Source: S5-327 sp965200975
GTDB lineage: Bacteria; Chloroflexota; Dehalococcoidia; Lucifugimonadales; Australimonadaceae
Assembly (NCBI GenBank): GCA_965200975.1
Contig: OZ241740.1
Span: 744,001 to 808,000, forward strand
Direction of reading: 5' to 3'
Length of the DNA stretch: 64,000 nucleotides
Below, piece after piece: positions 32,154 through 40,461 of the stretch. Position 1 is the first letter of the stretch, and every line of letters starts with the position of its first letter. A model generated the notes under the pieces. The model did not search any database. It was not told where the DNA came from and was given only the letters and a program-made list of their open reading frames with translations. The translations under genes were made by a program, and so were the position numbers.

Positions 32154-33454
32154 TGGCGTGGAGTGCTCGTGAGGCGCGGGCAGCGCTGGCGCTGGCCGGC
32201 GCTGCGATTCTCGCGTTGACGGTTCTGGCCGCGTGCGCCTCTGAGGCGACGCCGACTCCGCCGGCGCCTACGCCTACGCCTACCGTCGAAGCGCCGACGG
32301 TTGGCGTTACGGACAGTCAAATTCTGTTCGGGCAGTCGGCTGCGTTCAGCGGGCCGACGGGCGAACTGGGCACGCAAGTTCGCCTTGGGATAGAGGCTGC
32401 GTTTGCCGAGCGAAACGCGATGGGCGGCGTTCATGGCAGGACGCTGGCGCTGGAGTCGCTCGACGACGGCTACGAGCCCGAAAGAGCGGCGGCCAACACG
32501 CGCACGCTAATCGAAGAGCGCGAAGTGTTCGCGCTGATAGGCGCAGTAGGCACCCCGACGTCCAGCTCGGCGGCGCCGATTGCTCTGGCGGCAGGCATCC
32601 CTTACATCGCGCCATTCACCGGAGCAGCTTTCCTCCGCGGCGAAGAGATGACGAACGTGCTCAACCTGCGCGCCTCCTATGCGCAGGAGATCGAGTTCAT
32701 GGTGGACCGTCTCGGCGTCGACCTTGGAGTAAGGCGCGTCGCAGTGATGTACCAGAACGACTCCTTCGGGCGGGACGGCTACGAGGGGCTGGAGGAAGCG
32801 GTGGCGAGGCGCACGCCGCAGATGCAGCTGGTGGGGATCGGCTCCTATCAGCGGAACACGTCTGCAGTGAAGCGAGGGATTCTCAACCTGTTGCAAGGCA
32901 ACCCGGAAGCGGTGGTCATCATCGGCGCGTACGAGCCGGTGGCCCGGGTGCTCGAGTGGTCGCAGCTCACGGGGCCGGACGCCATCTACCTGACGGTCTC
33001 TTTCGTGGGAGTCGAAGCGCTGGCGCCAATCTTGCCCGACGGGGCGAAGGTGTACGTAACGCAGGTTATGCCGCCCCCCGAAGATGCGTCCGTGCGGGTA
33101 GTGGCGTCGTACCATCAGGCGCTGAGAGCTTTGGACGCGGGCGCGCAGCCGGCCTATGCGTCGCTCGAGGGCTACCTGATGGGACGGCTCGCTATCTACG
33201 CTGCGGAGCAGTGCGGGGTTGACATCGACCAGGAATGCTTTGTGGAGAGCGTTCGCGAGGGCGGCGCCTTCGACATCGACGGGTTCGCGCTGTCCTACGG
33301 CGATGCGGCATGGGACAATCAGGGCTCCGACTACGTGCATCTGACGGTGCTTGACCGGAATGGACTCCGGCTGATTGACGACCTGGAAGGGGCCAACCCC
33401 GTATGGACGATTGACAGCCTGCCCGACGCTGCGGATGCGGGCGGCGCGCTGTAA
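32153..33454 (+). CDS. Lipoprotein solute-binding protein, type 1 periplasmic fold (LivJ-like)
   Basis: The N-terminus has a hydrophobic stretch ending LTVLAAC, a lipobox with C28 as the lipid-bearing cysteine, then a Pro and Thr-rich linker (TPTPPAPTPTPTVEAPT). The body starts GVTDSQILFGQSAAFSGPTGELG, and contains AAANTRTLIEEREVFALIGAVGTPTS and YQNDSFGRDGYEG, the usual features of branched-chain amino-acid or amide-binding receptors. No permease or ATPase genes follow; instead a histidine kinase gene is 21 bp downstream, so this protein more likely serves as a ligand sensor than as a transporter component. Confidence 0.88.
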   Translation: MAWSAREARAALALAGAAILALTVLAACASEATPTPPAPTPTPTVEAPTVGVTDSQILFGQSAAFSGPTGELGTQVRLGIEAAFAERNAMGGVHGRTLALESLDDGYEPERAAANTRTLIEEREVFALIGAVGTPTSSSAAPIALAAGIPYIAPFTGAAFLRGEEMTNVLNLRASYAQEIEFMVDRLGVDLGVRRVAVMYQNDSFGRDGYEGLEEAVARRTPQMQLVGIGSYQRNTSAVKRGILNLLQGNPEAVVIIGAYEPVARVLEWSQLTGPDAIYLTVSFVGVEALAPILPDGAKVYVTQVMPPPEDASVRVVASYHQALRALDAGAQPAYASLEGYLMGRLAIYAAEQCGVDIDQECFVESVREGGAFDIDGFALSYGDAAWDNQGSDYVHLTVLDRNGLRLIDDLEGANPVWTIDSLPDAADAGGAL

Positions 33455-33475
33455 TAGGAGAATGCGGAGCTAGTC

Positions 33476-35770
33476 GTGCAGGATGCGGCGGTGAGAAGTC
33501 AGGGAATTGTGAGACGGCTGCTTGCCGCGCGCAAGCTGCTGTCGTTCCGAATGTACCTGGGCATCGCAGGCGCGGCCACGATGACGCTCGCCGCGAGTTT
33601 GGTGGGGTTGTTCTCCTTCAACCAGCTTGGCGGAGCGGTGACCCTGGTGAACGAAGAGAGCGTTCCCGATATGAGCGCCGCCTTCGAAGTGGGACTGACG
33701 AGCGGCGCGCTCGCGTCTGTCGGGGGCCAGCTCATCACCACGACATCGAGCGCGCAGTTCCAGCGAGTCGTCGAAGATGTGGACGAAGAGCGGGACAAGC
33801 TGCAGGAGCAGCTCGACGATCTGGAGCAGCGAACGGTCGACCCGCAGCTGTTCGGGCGGGTGCGGCGCGATGTGGATACGCTCATCCTGAATATCGACTC
33901 GCTGAAGTCGAGCATGGAGGGCGTGTTCAATTTGCAGACCCGCCTCAGCGGCGTCCAACGCGAGCTGGAGCTGTTGAACACCCGGGTTGACGAGCTGGTT
34001 ATTCCTGTAATTGACGACCAGATATTTTATGTAATCACCGGCTACACGGACGTGAGTTCGCCGCCGCCGCGGTTCGACGAACACCTGAGCATTGCAGAGG
34101 TGGGCACGTACCAGCGGCTCGCGCAGCTGCAGGGGAACGCGACGCTGGCCTCCCAGACGCTGGCGAGCGCCTTCTCGTTGTCGTCCGCGGAAGGAGTAGG
34201 GCCGCTGCGCGATCGCTTCCTGGCGGTGCAGAGCAGCGTTCGGGGAGACCTTGCAGCGCTCGAGGGGCATCCTCTGCACCGCGACTTCGACAACCTGCTC
34301 ACCGACCTCTTCTTCCTGGGCGTAGGCGATGATCGATCGGGGGGCGAGGGGCGCGTGTTCGACCTCGTCGAACAGCAGCTGAGGCTGACGGAGAACCAGC
34401 TCGACCTGCTGAACACCAACCGCAGCATCACCGTGCGGCTGCTGCAGAACGTCGACGTCATGGCCGACGGCTCACAGGTGCGGGTGCAAGAGACCGCCGC
34501 CGCCACGACGCAGGCGATTACGTTCGGGCGCACCGTGCTGCTGGCGATCAGCGCGGTCTCGGTAGTGGGAGCGGTCGCGCTGGGATGGCTGGTTATCGGC
34601 CCGTTGCTGCGGCGTCTCGAGATGCTCTCCGCCTGGATGCGTCAGATGGCCGCCGGCGACCTCGAAGCCCAGGCCGACATCGGAGGACAGGACGAGGTGG
34701 CGGATATGGCCGCCGCGCTCGAAGTCTTCCGGCGGCACGCGTTGGAAGTGCAGCGCCTCAACCTCGTCGAACAGATGGCGGAGGAGCTGCAGGGCAAGAA
34801 CGACGAGCTGGAGAAGGTGCTCGGCGACCTACAAACGGCGCAGGAACAGATCGTGATGCAGGAGAAGCTTGCCGCGCTCGGTGAACTGACCGCCGGTGTG
34901 GCGCACGAGATCCGAAACCCGCTGAACTTCGTGAAGAACTTCTCGGAAGCGTCCACTGAACTCATCACCGAGCTGCGCGAGATCGCCAGCGAGGATAAGC
35001 CGGAGGTCACGCAAGACGACCGGTCGTACATCCTCGAGGTGGCGGACGACCTGAAAGAGAACCTCGAACGCGTGCTCTCGCATACGGCTCGCGCCGACCG
35101 GATCGTCGCGGACATGCTAAGGATGGGCCGGAGCTCGGACGCGAGGCAGATGACGGACGTGAACCAGCTGATCGAGGAGTACGCAAAGCTGGCGTACCAC
35201 AGCGCCCGCGCAGCCGACTCGGAAGTGCAGCTGCACTTCGAGTTCGATCTCGACGATTCGGTGGGCGATATGGAGATGCTCTCGCAGGATATGGGCCGCG
35301 TGTTCCTGAATATGGTGAGCAACGCCTGCTATGCGTCGAACGAGAAGCGCCAGCAGCTGATCGGCGCAGGCGCAGGCGCGATGGACTTCATCCCCACGGT
35401 GTGGATATCCACTAAGCGCGATGAGGACGCGGTGGTCATTCGCCTGCGGGACAACGGGACGGGGATGCCTCCCGAAGTGCAGGAGAAGATGTTCAACCCG
35501 TTCTTCACGACGAAGCCGACGGACAAGGGCACCGGGCTCGGCCTGGCGATATCGGCGGACATCGTCCGCTCCCACGGCGGCCACATCGAAGTGGAGTCCG
35601 AGCCGGGCGACTTCACGGAGATGACGATCACCCTGCCGCTGACGGACCCCTCCTCCTACGCAGAAGCCGAGAGCGCTCCCGCCGCCGAGCCTGCCGCAGA
35701 GGACGACGACGAGCTTGACGCTGAGGCCGAGTCTGCCGCAGAGGACGACGGCGAGGAGACGACTACGTAG
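33476..35770 (+). CDS. Membrane sensor histidine kinase with HAMP domain and acidic tail
   Basis: Domains in order: membrane segment about residues 28-48, a large extracytoplasmic helical sensor region (50-340), second membrane segment about 342-366, HAMP (about 367-420, PLLRRLEMLSAWMRQMAAGDLEAQ), coiled coil (425-460), HisKA with H477 in GVAHEIRNPLNFVKNF, and HATPase with NMVSNACYASN, DNGTGMPP and GTGLGLAISADIVRSHGG. The last 45 residues are Glu, Ala and Asp-rich. GTG 33476 follows GGAG at 33466-33469. With the binding protein and the REC-PP2C gene upstream it forms a likely sensing chain. Confidence 0.92.
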   Translation: MQDAAVRSQGIVRRLLAARKLLSFRMYLGIAGAATMTLAASLVGLFSFNQLGGAVTLVNEESVPDMSAAFEVGLTSGALASVGGQLITTTSSAQFQRVVEDVDEERDKLQEQLDDLEQRTVDPQLFGRVRRDVDTLILNIDSLKSSMEGVFNLQTRLSGVQRELELLNTRVDELVIPVIDDQIFYVITGYTDVSSPPPRFDEHLSIAEVGTYQRLAQLQGNATLASQTLASAFSLSSAEGVGPLRDRFLAVQSSVRGDLAALEGHPLHRDFDNLLTDLFFLGVGDDRSGGEGRVFDLVEQQLRLTENQLDLLNTNRSITVRLLQNVDVMADGSQVRVQETAAATTQAITFGRTVLLAISAVSVVGAVALGWLVIGPLLRRLEMLSAWMRQMAAGDLEAQADIGGQDEVADMAAALEVFRRHALEVQRLNLVEQMAEELQGKNDELEKVLGDLQTAQEQIVMQEKLAALGELTAGVAHEIRNPLNFVKNFSEASTELITELREIASEDKPEVTQDDRSYILEVADDLKENLERVLSHTARADRIVADMLRMGRSSDARQMTDVNQLIEEYAKLAYHSARAADSEVQLHFEFDLDDSVGDMEMLSQDMGRVFLNMVSNACYASNEKRQQLIGAGAGAMDFIPTVWISTKRDEDAVVIRLRDNGTGMPPEVQEKMFNPFFTTKPTDKGTGLGLAISADIVRSHGGHIEVESEPGDFTEMTITLPLTDPSSYAEAESAPAAEPAAEDDDELDAEAESAAEDDGEETTT

Positions 35771-35820
35771 CCGGGGCCGCTTCCCGTCGCGGCCCGGATG
35801 CGCCGGCGCCGCCGGCGCGC

Positions 35821-36066
35821 TCAGCAGGGCGCCGCGGGAGGAGCAACGACCGTCGGCGTATCGGGCGAGGGTTGCGTTGCAGGAGAGCGCCGCGTTCGGG
35901 CGGCGCGCCGGAGCTTGCGGCGGGGAGTGAGCAGGTAGCGCCCGCAGGTGAGGCAGCGGATGCCGATGTCCGCCCCGAGGCGCTCTATGCGCCACTCGAC
36001 GCCTCCGCAGGGGTGCGCTTTGCGAAGCGTAACGTGGTCGCCGAGGCGGAACGTTAGGTCGTCCAT
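35821..36066 (-). CDS. DUF951-family small protein
   Basis: The 81-residue protein begins MDDLTFRLGDHVTLRKAHPCGG and continues with VEWRIERLGADIGIRCLTCGRYLLTPRRKL. The KxHPCGG and IRCLxCGR motifs are the signature of DUF951 (PF06107), a widespread family with a likely zinc-binding CxxC and unknown function. The last 25 residues are a Pro and Thr-rich tail. ATG 36066 lies inside the pyrF 3-prime end, overlapping it by 13 bp in another frame. It is convergent with the histidine kinase gene. Confidence 0.85.
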   Translation of the reverse strand: MDDLTFRLGDHVTLRKAHPCGGVEWRIERLGADIGIRCLTCGRYLLTPRRKLRRAARTRRSPATQPSPDTPTVVAPPAAPC

Positions 36067-36917
36067 CCCTTCCCCATTCGGTCGAGTTCGTCGTTGATGG
36101 CGCCGCGCAGCCGGAGCGCCTCGGCGCGGGCGGCGTCGGCGAAATCCGCGCCCCGCGAAGCGTAGAGCACGCTGCGCGACGCGGAGATGACGACGCGCCG
36201 GCCCGCGGAGTCGGCGCCGTTCCGCACGGACTCCTCGAGGTCGCCGCCCTGAGCCCCGATGCCTGGAACGAGAATAGGCATTTGGGGGCAGAGGGCGCGG
36301 ACGCGCGCGAGTTCGCGCGGCGCCGTGGCGCCGACGACGACGCCGACGTTGCCGGCGGCGTTCCACTGCTGCGCGGCCTGGGCGACGCGCTCGTAGAGAG
36401 GCGACGGGCTGCCGGACTGCGGGTTGGACGCGAGGTTCAGCTCCTGGAAGTCTCTCGCTCCGGGGTTCGATGTGCGGGTGAGGATAAAGACGCCGCGGTC
36501 GGCATAGTCGAGGAAGGGCTGAAGGGAGTCGCGGCCCTGGTAGGGGTTGACGGTGACGGCGTCGGCGCCCCATGCCTCGAAGGCGGCCTTGGCGTATGCG
36601 GCGGCGGTGTTGCCGAGGTCGCCGCGCTTGGCGTCGAGGATGACCGGCAGGCCGTCCGGCACGGCGTCGATCGTCTCTTGCAGGGCGCGCAGGCCGTCCA
36701 TCCCTTCAGCCTCGTAGAAAGCGAAGTTGGGCTTGAACGCGCAGACGAGATCAGAGGTAGCCTCGATAACGGCGCGGTTGAACGCGGCGATGCTCGTGAT
36801 GGGCATCGAAGGCGGCCAAGGGTCGAGCCCCACGCAGAGCAGGCTGCGGTTAGCCTCCGCGGCGCTATCAAGCTTATCGGCGAAAGCGCTGTCGAGTCGG
36901 TCTCCGAAAGCGGCCAT
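36054..36917 (-). CDS. pyrF: Orotidine 5'-phosphate decarboxylase (type 2)
   Basis: PyrF makes UMP from OMP, the last step of de novo pyrimidine synthesis. The 287-residue protein is of the longer type-2 group: NRSLLCVGLDPWPPSMP, FKPNFAFYEAEG, VILDAKRGDLGNTAAAYAKA with the catalytic D-K-D pattern, and VTVNPYQGRDSLQPFL. GVVVGATAPRELARVRALCP and ILVPGIGAQGGD close the barrel. The start ATG 36917 is preceded by TGCTACACT only 7 nt away, suggesting a leaderless transcript. The frame is open much further upstream, but that region is the palindromic repeat cluster. It is separate from the pyr operon at 42-49 kb. Confidence 0.93.
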   Translation of the reverse strand: MAAFGDRLDSAFADKLDSAAEANRSLLCVGLDPWPPSMPITSIAAFNRAVIEATSDLVCAFKPNFAFYEAEGMDGLRALQETIDAVPDGLPVILDAKRGDLGNTAAAYAKAAFEAWGADAVTVNPYQGRDSLQPFLDYADRGVFILTRTSNPGARDFQELNLASNPQSGSPSPLYERVAQAAQQWNAAGNVGVVVGATAPRELARVRALCPQMPILVPGIGAQGGDLEESVRNGADSAGRRVVISASRSVLYASRGADFADAARAEALRLRGAINDELDRMGKGWTT

Positions 36918-36924
36918 GCCAGAA

Positions 36925-36933
36925 AGTGTAGCA
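36925..36933 (-). promoter_or_regulatory. Extended -10 promoter of pyrF
   Basis: TGC-TACACT on the minus strand ends 7 nt before the pyrF ATG. The predicted transcription start coincides with the start codon. Confidence 0.45.
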
Positions 36934-36946
36934 GCCAGCCGGCTGC

Positions 36947-36979
36947 GAGGGGGTCTGGGGGAGCGGACGCTCTCCCAGC
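36947..36979 (+). repeat. Dispersed palindromic repeat, copy B
   Basis: GGGGAGCG and CGCTCTCCC arms preceded by GAGGGGGTCT. Nearly identical to the copy starting 101 bp later; the two are parts of an imperfect tandem duplication (about 36938-37120). Confidence 0.8.
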
Positions 36980-37047
36980 GCAACGCCACAGCCGCGAACG
37001 CCCATCGCATGAGCGCTGCCGCCCCGCCCCCGCCTGCTCCCGGCTGC

Positions 37048-37080
37048 GAGGGGGTCTGGGGGAGCGGACGCTCTCCCAGC
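37048..37080 (+). repeat. Dispersed palindromic repeat, copy C
   Basis: Same sequence as copy B over its full length. The following segment (GCAACGCCACAGCCGCGAAC) is also shared with copy B. The rest of the gap 36918-37286 holds only GC-rich repeats with a GCATGAGCGCTGCCGC unit repeated at least three times; no gene is seen there. Confidence 0.8.
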
Positions 37081-37185
37081 GCAACGCCACAGCCGCGAAC
37101 GCCAATTGCATGAGCGCTGCCGCCCCCGCCCCGCCCGCATGAGTGCTGCCGCGCCGCCCCCGCCCGCATGAGCGCTGCCGCGCTG

Positions 37186-37209
37186 CCGGGAGAGAATCCT
37201 CTCCCCCGG
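37186..37209 (-). repeat. Dispersed palindromic repeat, diverged copy D
   Basis: CCGGGAGAG and CTCTCCCCCGG arms around AATC. It has the same plan as the other copies but a different centre, and is in the opposite orientation to copies B and C. Confidence 0.55.
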
Positions 37210-37287
37210 AGCCCCCTCGTTGAGGGCGGAGCCCCCTGGCAGCCGGGAGCGGCGGTAAGGACGGAAGAAGCAGGGCGCCTCGTGAAC

Positions 37288-37317
37288 TTGACATCATCGA
37301 AATTTTGATCATATCGT
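37288..37317 (+). promoter_or_regulatory. Possible promoter of the secreted-protein gene
   Basis: A perfect TTGACA (37288-37293) and TATCGT (37312-37317) are 18 bp apart, about 70 bp before ATG 37387. The surrounding DNA is much more AT-rich than the neighbouring repeats. Confidence 0.4.
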
Positions 37318-37323
37318 ACTGTT

Positions 37324-37357
37324 GTATACGTGGCCTGAACGTATACGTTGTCTGAAC
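37324..37357. promoter_or_regulatory. Candidate operator: tandem 17-bp repeats that include an inverted repeat
   Basis: GTATACGTGGCCTGAAC (37324-37340) is followed directly by GTATACGTTGTCTGAAC (37341-37357), two mismatches in 17. Within it, GTATACGT and ACGTATAC (37324-37346) form a perfect 8-bp inverted repeat with a 7-bp spacer. It lies between the possible promoter and the start codon. Confidence 0.5.
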
Positions 37358-37386
37358 AGGACGGGAGTGCGAAAAGGAGCGGCGCT

Positions 37387-38254
37387 ATGAGCATGACAAG
37401 AATTTTTCTAGCAGTGACTGGACTGCTGATGCTGGCGCTGCTGCTGGCGGCGTACTTCGTTGCGCCTGCGCCCGTTGCGGCGCAGGAGGAACCTGGGGTA
37501 AAAACCCCATCCTGCCGTTACGGAGATAAGGTCAGTTGCAATCGCCGAGGGCACGGACACGCTTAGAGTCACCTGGGCTGATGACGATGACTCTGATCCT
37601 GCCACTGAGAAGTGGGCGGAAGTAACGTTGCGGAACGACGATGGCAGGGCGGCATGGGGCGATTACGAATCGAGCGACGGGTTGACCGAGGAGCCCGGCT
37701 CTCACTCCCTGGGCATCAATGATGTGAGGTTCAGGTCGGTCTCCTGGCTCAATCCGCCTCGACTATGGATTCTGCGCGGGGAAGCTGAGTCGGTTACCGT
37801 CCTGGGGTATGACGACGACGGCAGAGGTGCAGTGCGGTTCGACATTATGGGCAATGGCAGGCTAAGGCACGAAATTGCCACCCCTCCCCCGCCTAACATT
37901 CGCGTTCGCCTCGGCGGTAACAACTGCGTGGAAGCGGAAGGCGGGAGGTGCTACACCGACACGCCCGACATTTCGGTTACCTATGAAGCGCATCAGATCT
38001 CGGACGTTGTATCGAGCGTTCAGCTGCGCATACGATGGGGGAGACCCTCGTACCTCCCGAGCAGCCGGGAAATGCCCTCCGACGGAACCATAAGCATCCC
38101 TGGTTGGGGGAATTCGACGCGCGTGATTACGTTCACCCGCGCTGGCTACGACGACGTGCAAGTGAAGTTCTGCACGGCCTGGGGAGGGACAGGTAGTCGG
38201 GTAAGGCTGCATGTAGGGCAGGTGGGCGCTGAACCCGACGGGTTCCCGTGCTAG
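37387..38254 (+). pseudogene. Secreted protein of unknown function, frameshifted in an A5 tract
   Basis: ATG 37387, preceded by AAGGAG, encodes a signal peptide (TRIFLAVTGLLMLALLLAAYF, cleavage likely after APVAAQ). At the run of five A (37500-37504) the frame must change by one base: the signal frame ends at 37566, whereas the other frame continues without stop to 38254 with TDTLRVTWADDDDSDPATEKW and onward, including RAAWGDYESSDG. That part is rich in beta-strand-like sequence, with several Cys and possibly fibronectin- or Ig-like repeats. One A fewer would restore a protein of about 288 residues. It may be a sequencing error, a real mutation or a slippage switch. Confidence 0.6.
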
Positions 38255-38258
38255 GAGA

Positions 38259-38954
38259 TTGAGGACCGAGCAGCGCGGCGACAAGCGAGCTGCCGCGCTG
38301 CTCGGCGAGGTCTACCAGCGCCTGCTTGCGCGCTACGGCCCGCAGGGATGGTGGCCGGGCGGCAGCCCGTTCGAAGTGATCGTGGGGGCCATCCTCACGC
38401 AGAACACCGCCTGGACGAACGCCGCCCGGGCCATCGGCAACCTGCAAGCGCACGACCTGATGTCGCCTCCGGCGCTCCGCGCGGCGCCGGAGGCGGATGT
38501 TGCCGAGGCGGTCAGGCCTAGCGGGTACTTCAACGCCAAGGCGCGCAAGCTGAAGGCGATGGCCGAGTTCCTTGGGGAGTACGGCGACAGCGTCGAGGCG
38601 TGGAGGGGCATGGCCCCGCGCCGGCTGCGCGCCGAGCTGCTGGGCGTCCACGGCGTGGGGCCGGAGACGGCGGACGACATCGTGCTGTATGCGGCGGGGC
38701 TGCCCTCGTTCGTGATCGACGCGTACACGCAGCGCATCGTCGAGCGGATGTCGCCCCGCCGGAGGCTGCGCGGGTATGACGCGTTTCAGGCGTTCTTCGA
38801 GCGCAACCTGCCGGTCGACGCGGCGCTCTACAACGAGTATCACGCGCTGCTCGACGCGCACGCCAAGTACGTCTGCACGAAGCGCGCTCCGCGCTGCGGC
38901 GTCTGCGTCCTGCGCGACCTCTGCGCCACCGGCAGGCGCGCCAACGAACAGTGA
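38259..38954 (+). CDS. Endonuclease III-like HhH-GPD DNA glycosylase with 4Fe-4S cluster
   Basis: The 231-residue protein has FEVIVGAILTQNTAWTNAARAI, the helix-hairpin-helix LLGVHGVGPETADDIVLYA, the catalytic aspartate in FVIDAYTQRI, and a C-terminal C-x6-C-x2-C-x5-C iron-sulfur motif (CTKRAPRCGVCVLRDLC). The lysine of bifunctional Nth (LPGVGxKTA) is replaced, since the loop reads GVGPETAD, so it is probably a monofunctional glycosylase related to MagIII. The likely start is TTG 38259, five bp after the preceding stop; no better start is available nearby. Confidence 0.88.
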   Translation: MRTEQRGDKRAAALLGEVYQRLLARYGPQGWWPGGSPFEVIVGAILTQNTAWTNAARAIGNLQAHDLMSPPALRAAPEADVAEAVRPSGYFNAKARKLKAMAEFLGEYGDSVEAWRGMAPRRLRAELLGVHGVGPETADDIVLYAAGLPSFVIDAYTQRIVERMSPRRRLRGYDAFQAFFERNLPVDAALYNEYHALLDAHAKYVCTKRAPRCGVCVLRDLCATGRRANEQ

Positions 38955-38990
38955 TGAGGGGCAGCACGCCTACGAACAGGCCATGAGGAA

Positions 38991-39014
38991 GTCTGGGAGA
39001 GCAAACGCTCTCCC
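38991..39014 (+). repeat. Dispersed palindromic repeat, copy E1 (diverged centre)
   Basis: GTCTGGGAGAGC, AAA, CGCTCTCCC. A shorter relative of the copy 14 bp downstream. Confidence 0.6.
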
Positions 39015-39027
39015 GAACAAGGGTTAT

Positions 39028-39059
39028 GAGGGGGTCTGGGGGAGCGGACGCTCTCCCAG
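39028..39059 (+). repeat. Dispersed palindromic repeat, copy E2
   Basis: Same core as copies B and C, starting GAGGGGGTCT. It lies in the 260-bp gap between the glycosylase and the convergent bicupin gene, which otherwise contains only the terminator at 39155. Confidence 0.8.
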
Positions 39060-39154
39060 TTTTGCCGGCAAAAGGCAGCTATCGCTGCTGCGCTCAGGCT
39101 GAACGCGCAGCGCAGAGTGATCGACCGGAAGCGCTGAGCGCTCGGTAAACAGAA

Positions 39155-39180
39155 GGGCGGGGGCCATACAGCCCCCGCCC
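39155..39180. terminator. Strong bidirectional hairpin terminator
   Basis: A perfect 10-bp stem GGGCGGGGGC/GCCCCCGCCC with the loop CATACA, between convergent genes. T-rich tails are short on both sides (TTACT and TTCTGTTT). Confidence 0.7.
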
Positions 39181-39215
39181 TTACTGTGCGCGAAGAGTGA
39201 TTGCGCGTCGAACGC

Positions 39216-40370
39216 TTACGTCTGGCGCTCGTCGGTGACGCCGACCACGCCATTGCAGTAGGGGATGAACGCCTTCATCCGGCAGGTGCCGCCGCTCTTC
39301 GCAAGCTCTTCCTCGAAGATGCGGTCGATTTCAGGGTCTTGATCTTCGTACTCGATCTGAATGCCGCCTTCCTTGATCGAGACGTCGGCGGTCGCGCGCT
39401 GGTTGGGGGCGATGAAGCCGCCGTTCCCGGAGCGGAGCGCCATATACCGCGCGCGCTTCGTGCCGGAGTTGAAGTGCTGGTGGTAGGTGCCGTCATTCGG
39501 GATGATGACGATCGACCCGATCTGCCAATCGCACTTCACCATGTCCGACCGGTCGTCCTTCGTCCAGAGCAGCGAGAAACCGGAGTCGCCGCTGAGCAGG
39601 AAGAGGTGGGCGCCGGGGCCGTGGCGGTGGGCCTTCTTGTAGGTGCCGATGGGGAACTCGGAGATGTGGTTGCCCATATCGTTCTTGCCCATCTGGAGCA
39701 TGGCGTTGATGCCGCCGGCGCCGCGCTCCTTCCACCCGTAGAGGGCCATATCGGGCGCGTTGGGGATGAAGTTGGTCTCCCAGATGCGCTTGTTGTAGAG
39801 CGTCCCGTTGCCGGAGAAGTAGGTCTCGTCGTCGGAGTAGCGGGAGCGGAACATGAAGTCGTTGTTGAATATAAAGTCGGTGTCGCGGAAGAGGCGCATC
39901 ATCGGCGGGGCGTTAGTGGTGGCCATATAGCGCACCTTCTCGTCGCCGGAGCCGTTGAAGTGCTGGTACCAGGAGTTGAGGGGGATGGTGAAGAGGGAGC
40001 CGGCCTTCCACTCGAAGGTCTGCTTGCTGCTCTCGTCCATCCAGACGGTGGTGGCGCCGCGGCCCTGCACGATGTAGAAGTTGATCTCGTACATATGGTG
40101 CTCGGGCTCGGACTTGCCGCCGGGCTTGATGTCGACGACGTGGAGGTCGTTGGGCATATGGGCGTTGTCGATGTGGATGATGGAGCCCTCGCCGCCCTTG
40201 CGCTCCCAGGGGCCGACCTCGACCTCATGCCAGTTGGGGACGTAGTAGGTCTTGTGGACCATAACGCCCTCGCTCTCGAGCCAGTCCTCGTAGGCGTCGG
40301 GGATGCGGAAGTCCTGGAGCCCGGTGGTTGGGGTCTCCGCGACCTTCATATCGGTGCCTTGCATAACCAT
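39216..40370 (-). CDS. Bicupin protein, possible dioxygenase
   Basis: The 384-residue protein has two cupin domains. The first (about residues 70-150) contains DIKPGGKSEPEHHMYEINFYIVQGRG; the second (about 225-310) contains GTYKKAHRHGPGAHLFLLSGDSG, both with the H-x-H and E/H pattern of a metal centre. The layout recalls gentisate-type dioxygenases or isomerases, though motif spacing differs. Substrate unknown. ATG 40370 follows GGAGGAG. It has its own possible promoter and lies 91 bp from the HPRT-fusion gene. Confidence 0.75.
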   Translation of the reverse strand: MVMQGTDMKVAETPTTGLQDFRIPDAYEDWLESEGVMVHKTYYVPNWHEVEVGPWERKGGEGSIIHIDNAHMPNDLHVVDIKPGGKSEPEHHMYEINFYIVQGRGATTVWMDESSKQTFEWKAGSLFTIPLNSWYQHFNGSGDEKVRYMATTNAPPMMRLFRDTDFIFNNDFMFRSRYSDDETYFSGNGTLYNKRIWETNFIPNAPDMALYGWKERGAGGINAMLQMGKNDMGNHISEFPIGTYKKAHRHGPGAHLFLLSGDSGFSLLWTKDDRSDMVKCDWQIGSIVIIPNDGTYHQHFNSGTKRARYMALRSGNGGFIAPNQRATADVSIKEGGIQIEYEDQDPEIDRIFEEELAKSGGTCRMKAFIPYCNGVVGVTDERQT

Positions 40371-40403
40371 AAGCTTCTCCTCCTCAGAGCAGTCTCGCCG
40401 AAG

Positions 40404-40412
40404 AATATATCA
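40404..40412 (-). promoter_or_regulatory. Extended -10 promoter of the bicupin gene
   Basis: TGA-TATATT on the minus strand, 33 bp before the ATG. A weak TTGTGC lies 15 bp upstream. Confidence 0.35.
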
Positions 40413-40461
40413 GGCGAGTGAATCGCACAACGCAGAGGGCGGCGATGAGAGAGGGCGCGCT

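Noticed and set aside
32153..33454. The binding protein as part of an amino-acid ABC transporter
   Set aside because: No permease or ATPase genes are adjacent; flanking genes are all signalling genes. Not excluded if the transporter genes are elsewhere.
36938..37210. CRISPR-like array at the repeat cluster
   Set aside because: Only two close copies about 101 bp apart, with repeat-like material between them rather than unique spacers, and no cas genes.
36918..37394. N-terminal extension of PyrF through the repeat cluster
   Set aside because: The open frame is produced by GC-rich repeats; the family start matches ATG 36917, and an extended -10 box lies directly before it.
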